Shown here: positions 57,371 to 64,000 of the stretch, one piece after another
How the letters are laid out: every line of letters begins with the position of its first letter
Numbering within the stretch: the first letter of the stretch is position 1
Assembly (NCBI GenBank): GCA_031472005.1
Contig: PZJY01000007.1
Span: forward strand, 1,364,001-1,428,000
DNA length: 64,000 bases
Source of the DNA: Tetracladium setigerum
Lineage: Eukaryota; Ascomycota; Leotiomycetes; Helotiales
Reading direction: 5' to 3'
The notes under the pieces: generated by a model
What the model was told of the DNA's origin: nothing
Seen by the model: only the letters and a program-made list of their open reading frames with translations
The model's database searches: none
Translations under genes and position numbers: made by a program

Positions 57371-60300
57371 CTAGGCCAGAAGATCCGGGCCCGTATCCGG
57401 GATTCGGGTTGCTCCCTGTTCGGGATACCCCCTCAATATGTCGCTGGTGTTGGTATCAAAGCCATTAGAAAGTCCGCTGGTACCGTACAAGCTATTGCCG
57501 CCTCCTGTTGCTCGCGATGTGCCCTGACCAACGCCCAAGCCTTGCCCATAGCCGCCCACGCCCATGCCTACACTGCTAGAGCTTACACTATTGCCAGTGT
57601 GGCCCAGAGATTCTAATGTCGGGAGATCTATGAAGGAAGAGTCTGAGAAATGATTATAATGGCTTTGGTGAGAAGCTTGCGGTTGTGTGTGTGTTCTTGC
57701 CGAAGAATATGAAGCCGTTGGCTGGGCCATGGCATGGGTAGTGGGCGTTCTGTACGGATTCTCTGGTTGAGAGTAGGTAGCTGTTGGTTGCGTGATGTTG
57801 TGAGAATTGGCTCGGAAACCGCTTTCTGTGTGGCTGAAAGACGGCGAAGGCTGGGTAATTGTATGAGGGCTTGCTGTTCGATATGATGCCTCCGACTGAG
57901 AGAACTGTGGTGAAGCTTGGGCGAGAGAGTGCGAGTTGTATGTTCTATTGTTGTAGTTGCTATTGCTGTTCGGGGTGGCCGTGGTAGTGCTATTATTGCT
58001 CAATTGGGGGGATGCTTGATGCCCAGCATAAAGTTGTGATGGCTGATGTGTCGGATACTGCTGGTTAAAAGTTGTTGGTTGACTACGCTGCGCATTGTAG
58101 TAAGCAGTCGACGATGGTCTTGAAGAGGAGGACGAAGCAGTTTGGGACACTTTCTGATCATCCTTTGGTTGCAGACTCTGCTGTTGGCTTCCCTGCTGTC
58201 CCTGTTGGGATTTTTGTTGTTGCATCTGATGATGCTGCTGCTGCAGTTGTTGATGCTGGAGTTGTGGAGTACTTTGCTGAGGTGGAACTGATGCAGGTTT
58301 GGACTGTTGCCTCGGCTGCTGCTGCTGCTGGATTGTAGGTGTGTTGCTTCGCCCATTCTGTTGCTGGAGATTGGTCTGTTGAAGATTCGCAAATCTTTCG
58401 TAATGGGCTTCTAGACCCTCCGCTGGAGGCCGAGAAACGGGTAGGCTTGGTTGTGGTACCGCGGCCTGTATTTCAGGAATGGTGCCGGTAGATATCGGAG
58501 GAGTGGCATTGCTCACTACAGATGCCGTTTGGTTCCTTGCTGGGGCTTCGGCTGGTACGGGGGCTTTAGGTTTCCGTACACGTGGTTTCTTTGCCGGTGG
58601 TAGAATGGGAGTTGGCGCAGCTGTTGAACTCCATTGTATTGGATCTTGTGACTGACCCAGAGGAGCCGGGTTTGTTGGCGGAGGAATAGGTGTATTGTGC
58701 GCGGCTTGGCCATACTCTGCTGTTGTATCTGCAACGAGCACCGGTTTGGCTGTAGCGACGGTGGCTTTAGGCTTGACTGGAGCACGTTTCCTCTTCTTTT
58801 CGTTGGGCAACGTACTTCCAGGAGTGGTCTTCACAGGCACCGGGGGAGGAGGATTCGGAGTATCAGCACCCTGGTGTCTGAAAGCCTCCAGCACGGCACG
58901 CTCCTCTGGACTAAGCTGGTCATCAACTGGAGCAGCTACATTTGTTCCAGCCAGACCCTTTTGAGAATTAGCCCACGTCTGAGCAGGATACTGATAAGAC
59001 TGGGGTGGTTTTTGCAAATTCGGTTGCTGATTCGAGATTCCAAAACCTGGTGGAGCAGAATTGTTCGTTGCACTTGTATTCGTGGATATCACGGGGGATT
59101 GATGTACTTGTTGCTCCAAATTATTTGAGGCAGGCTCTGGATCCCCATCTACCTTGCCACCCTTATTCCGTGAGCCCTTGGGTCGCCCTCGCCGGCGTTT
59201 ACTTGTAGATGTACTGTCATTCGTATCCTCTTGTGGCCCTTTTACAGTACCATCTGAGAGCGGATCCGTCGGTTTGTGTTGTTCAAATCCTGGGGGGATT
59301 CCCGGATTCCCGTCAACGATGGCAGGGACGGGTATTGGAGTATTGACGAGTGCGAGTGATGGAGGCAGTCCCCAAGCTGGAGCCGAGACGGCAGGGCCAT
59401 AGCCATATCCGTTTCTGGAGTTTGGCGCTTCGGTTTCTCCAGCTACACTTTCTTTCTTGGGGAGAGTTGATGGGCGGCTCTTTTTCCTTCCTGCTTGTGC
59501 GGCCTTTGCGTGAACCTCAGGGCTTCGTGCCGAGAGATCTGGGAATATCTCTGCAACCCAGCCAATAAACAGAGCTCCAGTTTCTCTGGTATTTGCGCTC
59601 TCTGGAAAGATGCCATCTTCGGGAGGCGGGGCTCCTGGAATGCCGCCAAAATATGCCACCGCCTTGCAAATCTGGTCCACGACGGTCACTGGATTGATGC
59701 TCCTCAGCAGGGTCAGAAGTCGTGCCTGCTCGAATTTCGTCTCGTCGGGTGCTAAAGGTCTCGCTCTATTGCGGTCGTCATTCTTCGATACTGCAAAGGG
59801 CGATCCTCTACTACCCGAATGGTCGTTCAGGTTCGCCTCGACGCCCCTCTTCTTCGGGGGCATGTACTTGTCCTGCTGGGCAGCCTTTGCCCTTGAGGCA
59901 GTATTCTCACTCGTTCGTCTGGCCGCTGCATCTCGCTCAGCGGCATTATCTCTAGCCTGAGCCTCGGTTTTCTTGCCCGGACTCTGGCCCATGTGCATGA
60001 CGCCAAAGTTCCCTTGACTGTTGTCTGTCTTCCCCTTCAATTTACTAGGCACGGGGTTTCTCACCCGTCCATCCTTGTTGGGACCGAGAACTCCTTCAAC
60101 GGTCGTATTAATTAGCGATGAAGAGCGCTCGACAATCTCGAGCAGTCCCGTGTGTGGGGATGAGTTGGCATGGTGCTGGTGCTGGTGCTGTTCCTGGGGC
60201 AGCGCGCGGGGATGCTCTATCTGATTCTCGCTGGACGAAGGGTGGCTTATCTGTGCCATGGCCTCGATTCCCGAGGGGTTGGCGGATACGCTCGTTGATG

Positions 60301-60445
60301 TAGGATAGGCATCGGCTGCGATGTTGCTCGTGGTCTTCGCGTTTGTTTGCGCGTTGGCCATGAACTGGGTGAGGTGATATTGACTAAATTGCGAGGGCGC
60401 TCGGACAGTTACGAGAGCTGGGTGGGCAGTCGACGCTGTAGCCAT
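57371..60445 (-). CDS. Large Q-rich, AT-hook-like nuclear protein
   Basis: One intronless frame of 1024 residues starting at ATG 60445. A conserved-looking helical block lies at about residues 238-305 (FEQARLLTLLRSINPVTVVD, QICKAVAYFGGIPGAPPPED, TGALFIGWVAEIFPDLS). An AT-hook-like basic motif, KRRRGRPKGSRNKGGK, is at 416-431. A second basic patch (KKPRVRKPKAP) comes later, then glutamine- and histidine-rich tracts (about 680-770) and an S/T/Q/Y-rich tail with repeated SxSHTE/QPxxxY units. AT-hooks bind the minor groove of AT-rich DNA, so a chromatin or transcription role is inferred; the helical block belongs to no family I recognise. The length of the open frame in an intron-rich genome is unusual but fits a disordered regulator. 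Confidence 0.75.
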   Translation of the reverse strand: MATASTAHPALVTVRAPSQFSQYHLTQFMANAQTNAKTTSNIAADAYPTSTSVSANPSGIEAMAQISHPSSSENQIEHPRALPQEQHQHQHHANSSPHTGLLEIVERSSSLINTTVEGVLGPNKDGRVRNPVPSKLKGKTDNSQGNFGVMHMGQSPGKKTEAQARDNAAERDAAARRTSENTASRAKAAQQDKYMPPKKRGVEANLNDHSGSRGSPFAVSKNDDRNRARPLAPDETKFEQARLLTLLRSINPVTVVDQICKAVAYFGGIPGAPPPEDGIFPESANTRETGALFIGWVAEIFPDLSARSPEVHAKAAQAGRKKSRPSTLPKKESVAGETEAPNSRNGYGYGPAVSAPAWGLPPSLALVNTPIPVPAIVDGNPGIPPGFEQHKPTDPLSDGTVKGPQEDTNDSTSTSKRRRGRPKGSRNKGGKVDGDPEPASNNLEQQVHQSPVISTNTSATNNSAPPGFGISNQQPNLQKPPQSYQYPAQTWANSQKGLAGTNVAAPVDDQLSPEERAVLEAFRHQGADTPNPPPPVPVKTTPGSTLPNEKKRKRAPVKPKATVATAKPVLVADTTAEYGQAAHNTPIPPPTNPAPLGQSQDPIQWSSTAAPTPILPPAKKPRVRKPKAPVPAEAPARNQTASVVSNATPPISTGTIPEIQAAVPQPSLPVSRPPAEGLEAHYERFANLQQTNLQQQNGRSNTPTIQQQQQPRQQSKPASVPPQQSTPQLQHQQLQQQHHQMQQQKSQQGQQGSQQQSLQPKDDQKVSQTASSSSSRPSSTAYYNAQRSQPTTFNQQYPTHQPSQLYAGHQASPQLSNNSTTTATPNSNSNYNNRTYNSHSLAQASPQFSQSEASYRTASPHTITQPSPSFSHTESGFRANSHNITQPTATYSQPENPYRTPTTHAMAQPTASYSSARTHTQPQASHQSHYNHFSDSSFIDLPTLESLGHTGNSVSSSSVGMGVGGYGQGLGVGQGTSRATGGGNSLYGTSGLSNGFDTNTSDILRGYPEQGATRIPDTGPDLLA

Positions 60446-61038
60446 AATTGGGTAGCCTTGGTGGTGTTTATCGCCATCTCGTGCACATGGTGACGGTAGG
60501 TGTGAGAGGGAGGTTAGACGTTCAAAGGGTGATGATCAACGAAGCTGCTGTGTCTCCGAGGTTCTGCGATGCGACATGTTGGACAGTTCAGCCGCCAAGC
60601 GCTGCGGAACTTCGCTGGACTGGGTCGCTAGGGCACCTGGGCAGCACTGACAGACGGGGGGGTAAGGTGAGTCTGTGACCTGGGCAAGGGGTGAGTAAAA
60701 TTCTATAAATATCGACCGCCTTTCTCGAGGTCAATTGGCAATTGGCAATATAACAGGTCCACGGTCGATCTAATTTGACCGGCACCGGCTCATTTACCAA
60801 GTGAGTGCTAAGAATGGAATACCAGAATACAACAACGTCTAGGTATGTGGCATGAGGAGAACGCTGCCTGCCATTCATATATGCGCTCTAAACTCGACAT
60901 ACAGTGGCTGATCATCTCCACCAGCCATCTAGAAATACAGAGGTATCCATCTTACCAGTACATAGAACCCACGATGCCCCCATCTTATGCCATCTCCCAT
61001 AATAAACGCTTGCAAAACCACACCTGGCCACCAATACC
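60446..61038. other. Intergenic, 590 bp
   Basis: Promoter of the AT-hook/Q-rich gene and 3' flank of the Nup84 gene. No feature was recognised. Confidence 0.4.
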
Positions 61039-64000
61039 TCATTGTTGTTGCCGAATGCTCCACAGATCTTGGCTCCACCCCTTCGCTCTCAATTTTCGAC
61101 TCTTCGAGGCTGGTCCAGATGCAGAAGTTTTGAGCAACAAGCTCTTGCTCGCAGCTGCAAAAGCTTCGACAACTTCCTGCAATCGTCCGGTTTCTAGGAG
61201 CAATTCCAGCATGTCGGAGCTCTCGTCGGCGATAGATGAGGACAGCTCCATGCACTCCATCAGGAAGTCGCGAGTCAAAGTGTTACCCCCAAATTGCAAA
61301 ACATTGATGTAAGCCAGGAGCGCTTCTGGAAGATAGGCCTCTCGAAGAAGCTTGAACTCGGCTTGAACTTCTTCTGTATCGATTGGTTAGAAGTCTACAC
61401 TTTCGCTTTTAACTTTCACTTGGTTTGAGTAGGGTACTCACCATCTCGACTGGTCAGCAGCCATCCATTGAACAGAGTGTCTGATATGCTCCGAAGGGTT
61501 GGAAGCAACTTTGCGAGTTCTTGTCGTTCTTTCGTGCGCCATTGCGGAGGGTTTCTGCTTTTACTTTAGCTGTGCCAGCGGGCGAGTTGATGTGCAACAA
61601 CATACGCTTCATATGACTCGGTGTGTTTAGTCACCACCACTATTAACTCTAGGTGCTCTATTAGAGCCTCTAGCTCTCGGAAATTCTTTGTTTCATCGAG
61701 CAAATATTTCTTCAATGGTTTCTTTTGATCTGCTGATCCATCGAGGACCTCTGTCAAATCTTCGTCGTCTGCTTCCAATTCGGCAATCCCGACACTTTCG
61801 CCTAATAAAGCATGGGTTTTGCGCTTGGTAATTTGCTCCGAAGAGACTCTCGAGGCGAGGTGCCTAGCCGCCAGGAGATTCATATGCTCTGCGTATTGAT
61901 TAGCCACTTGAATGAGGCTACGGAGTGTGTTAACATACTGAAGAAACGCAGATATAAGATCGTGCCAATTGTGAAGGTTTCGCTCCAAAGCCCATCAACT
62001 AACAGGTACCATTCGAAACTCCTGATCAAGAGCATATCAACTCGCAACAATTCATCCTCATTCTCGCCTAGTATATTATTTCGCATTCTTCGACCATAGC
62101 CGCTGAAGGTTTGAGCTTGTTTGAAAATCTTGAAGTTGCCAGTGGCGGGGTATCCGGTGACTGTATCTTGAAAATCGTCCAGCAAGTACCGAGCCTGCAT
62201 TCTCACGAATTGCTGAACATCGAGGCCCAAGTCACGCATGAGCTTGATCTGTTCCATTCTTCGCTCGGGCCTGGTAACATCAATGAGATTTCTGCTCAGA
62301 ACTGCATACTTTCGTGCGCCTGATAATTGAGAAGAGTAGAGAGGAATCAACTCTTCTCTCCCCGCAAGCCGTAAAAAGCTAACATATGCGACTATAACAT
62401 TTTCGACTTCAGTCTCGCGAGCCACGCCTCCGAGATCTAATCCCAAGCCCATGAAGACTATTAAGATATGCGTGAGAACCCGGAGACCGTCGTAGTCATT
62501 CAACTGGATGTATCTTGTTGTTTCCTCATTTTCAGGCCCTCGGTCTTACGTGGGATTAGATTTGATGGCTGCTTAGCATTCGCAAGCTTTGACAGCGCAA
62601 GGCCTTGTTGGTAAATGAAGTTTTTGAATTGGTTTGCCAGCAAAGTTCCTTGCAACATCTTCATTGGCTCAAGAGTCTCAGGCCTAGTACGAGGATCTGT
62701 TTTCAGCATCTCAACCAGACGCTGGCTCGTCGTCTGCGGGTCCCCATGAAATTGCACAGCGTCAAAAGCCTTCAGGCCAAGATTGCTGTTTGACTCTGCT
62801 TGGGAATGCCTGATGGATTGGAGGTAAAGATCAAATTGGGATCTTAGGAGGGCATTGTAGTGCACGAATACAAAGTCGTTCCAGCTTTTGCAAACGGGTT
62901 CTACGCTTGGTATATCACCGCTGAGGATGCCATAGACAGCCCGTTGGTATTCGTCTCCGCCAGAGTTCCTCGCCAAAGTAAAGCACATCGTCCTCCAGAT
63001 CGCCGAAGATGCGAAGTTTGCAGAATTCTCATCCTCTTCGTCGATATCATCAGGAAATCCAGACATGCTGATTGCTCGCCACGCCTCGGTTCGTTCAGAA
63101 CACCATTCCTTTATCTCAGCAGAGCTCTTGCCTCGTCGAAGTAACTCATAACAGCCCAGCCATATCGCGCGCTCGAAATACTCATCCTCTGCCTCCAATT
63201 TTCGATTCTGCCTAAAGGGTGCATCAGGATCAAGCTGTGTTACTAGGGGTTGCGTCTTGGACGAGTTCAGGTGAACTCTCTGAACATCGGGCGAGGAGGG
63301 GTCAAGTGCCTGAGACCAAGTGTGAATGCGTTTCTGATTCTTGATTGCCGATTTGGTATGAAGCCACCCATGAGCAATGATATCCCCCCTCTCGGCATTT
63401 TGTTGGAGATCTTGCACAAGAACATCGATATCTTCCCCTGATTCGTCCGCCGTGTCCTTCAACCATTGAATGACCGTCTTTCTTTCGAGTGCCAGTTCAT
63501 CGGTCTCCAGAAATGAACCCCATAGTTCGCGTTCCGAAGCGTACGGGTGGATCGGCGTGGGTAGTGGTGGGTTGGCCTCGCTAGATCCTGGTCTGGGAAA
63601 CCGGAGATGTACCAGGCGCTTCAAAAGATCCCACAAATGCGTTTCTTGTTCCCAACGCTCCATGTCCTCGGGGGTGGTTTGAAGGTGTTCAGCAAATTCG
63701 TCCACATCGACGTCGTCATCGTCGGCTTCCCGCCTGTATCGTTTCGAGTGCTGTCTTCGCAAACGCTGAAGCGTTTCCAGGGCGATGTCGTGGTATACAT
63801 TAATCAAATCAACCGTCATGTCGTACTTTTCGACGGGGTCGGTTGCTCGCAAAGGATTGTAACCATCAAGCGCTTCCGCAAAGCGCTCAACCTCACGGCC
63901 GACACGAGTCGCAGTCTCACGAAGAGGGTGGAGGGAGTGGTCATCTTCTTTAGGATCCACTAGCAGACGAGGAGCTTCCCTTTCATGATCTGGAAGAGCA
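61039..64000 (-). CDS. NUP84: Nucleoporin Nup84/Nup107, partial at the right edge, one frame break
   Basis: Structural subunit of the Y-shaped (Nup84) subcomplex of the nuclear pore. Exons: 64000-61939, 61888-61606, 61554-61442, 61373-61039. Conserved text includes ERWEQETHLWDLLKRLVHLR, HGWLHTKSAIKNQKRIHTWS, ERAIWLGCYELLRRGKSSAE, LARNSGGDEYQRAVYGILSG, SWNDFVFVHYNALLRSQFDL, FIYQQGLALSKLANA, NDYDGLRVLTHILIVFMGLG, SFEWYLLVDGLWSETF, and NTLTRDFLMECMELSSSIAD near the end. The frame stays open upstream of 63960 to the window edge without an ATG, so the N terminus lies outside. Around 62535-62539 the frame breaks; one extra base there restores the match and makes the length from 63960 divisible by three. 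An apparent in-frame TAA at 61566 lies inside a canonical 51-nt intron (61555-61605). Confidence 0.87.

Noticed and set aside
61564..61566. In-frame TAA in the Nup84 gene, apparently a nonsense mutation
   Set aside because: It lies inside a canonical 51-nt intron (61555-61605, GTATGT donor, GCTAAA branch, GCAG acceptor) that keeps the frame across it.

Overview
The window looks like nuclear DNA of a filamentous ascomycete (Pezizomycotina). Most genes carry short introns of about 42-156 nt with GTAAGT/GTATGT-type donors and CTAAC/CTGAC-type branch sites. The products are typically fungal, and a transposon block shows heavy C-to-T/G-to-A decay of the kind left by repeat-induced point mutation (RIP). 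The class cannot be fixed from the sequence.

Layout. Positions 1-7.0 kb are an AT-rich graveyard of LTR retrotransposons: a Ty3/gypsy pol remnant, a Ty1/copia gag-pol remnant, and two inverted copies of a ~570-bp LTR. Inside the decayed copia sits one fresh 299-bp solo LTR with a perfect 5-bp target duplication. Next to this block, 7.6-23.1 kb holds a dense set of accessory genes that reads as a catabolic cluster: a nicotinate/allantoate-type MFS permease, a 2-oxoglutarate/Fe(II) oxygenase, an FAD aromatic monooxygenase, an enol-lactonase-like alpha/beta hydrolase, a SnoaL-like protein, a family III CoA-transferase, a hydroxyquinol/catechol-type intradiol dioxygenase and a Zn2Cys6 regulator. 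A plausible route is import, hydroxylation of an aromatic acid to a catechol or hydroxyquinol, intradiol ring cleavage, lactone hydrolysis and CoA-linked downstream steps. The substrate cannot be read from sequence. A MATE exporter follows at 24.6-26.2 kb.

From 26.2 to 33.8 kb the DNA is gene-poor. It holds two notable genes: an intronless fusion of a Gfo/Idh/MocA dehydrogenase with a DegT/DnrJ/EryC1/StrS PLP aminotransferase (28952-31126), and a 63-residue secreted protein with eight cysteines (32753-33041).

From 33.8 kb onward the window is mainly core genome: mitochondrial prolyl-tRNA synthetase, Mak21/Noc1, an unrecognised small gene, a membrane-anchored acyl-CoA thioesterase, APS kinase, V-ATPase subunit C, an MpaB-type oxygenase, an unrecognised gene, the ESCRT-I subunit Vps37, an F-box protein, a Q-rich AT-hook protein, and nucleoporin Nup84/Nup107, which runs off the right edge.

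Two window-wide patterns stand out. Intergenic DNA repeatedly carries TAGG/CCTA runs and CCTAGGTACC-like palindromes. Three unrelated genes (the regulator, the prolyl-tRNA synthetase and Nup84) have one-base frame breaks, four sites in all, every one in a G/C homopolymer or short G/C stretch; base undercalls in the assembly explain this better than three pseudogenes. No tRNA, rRNA or CRISPR array was seen.
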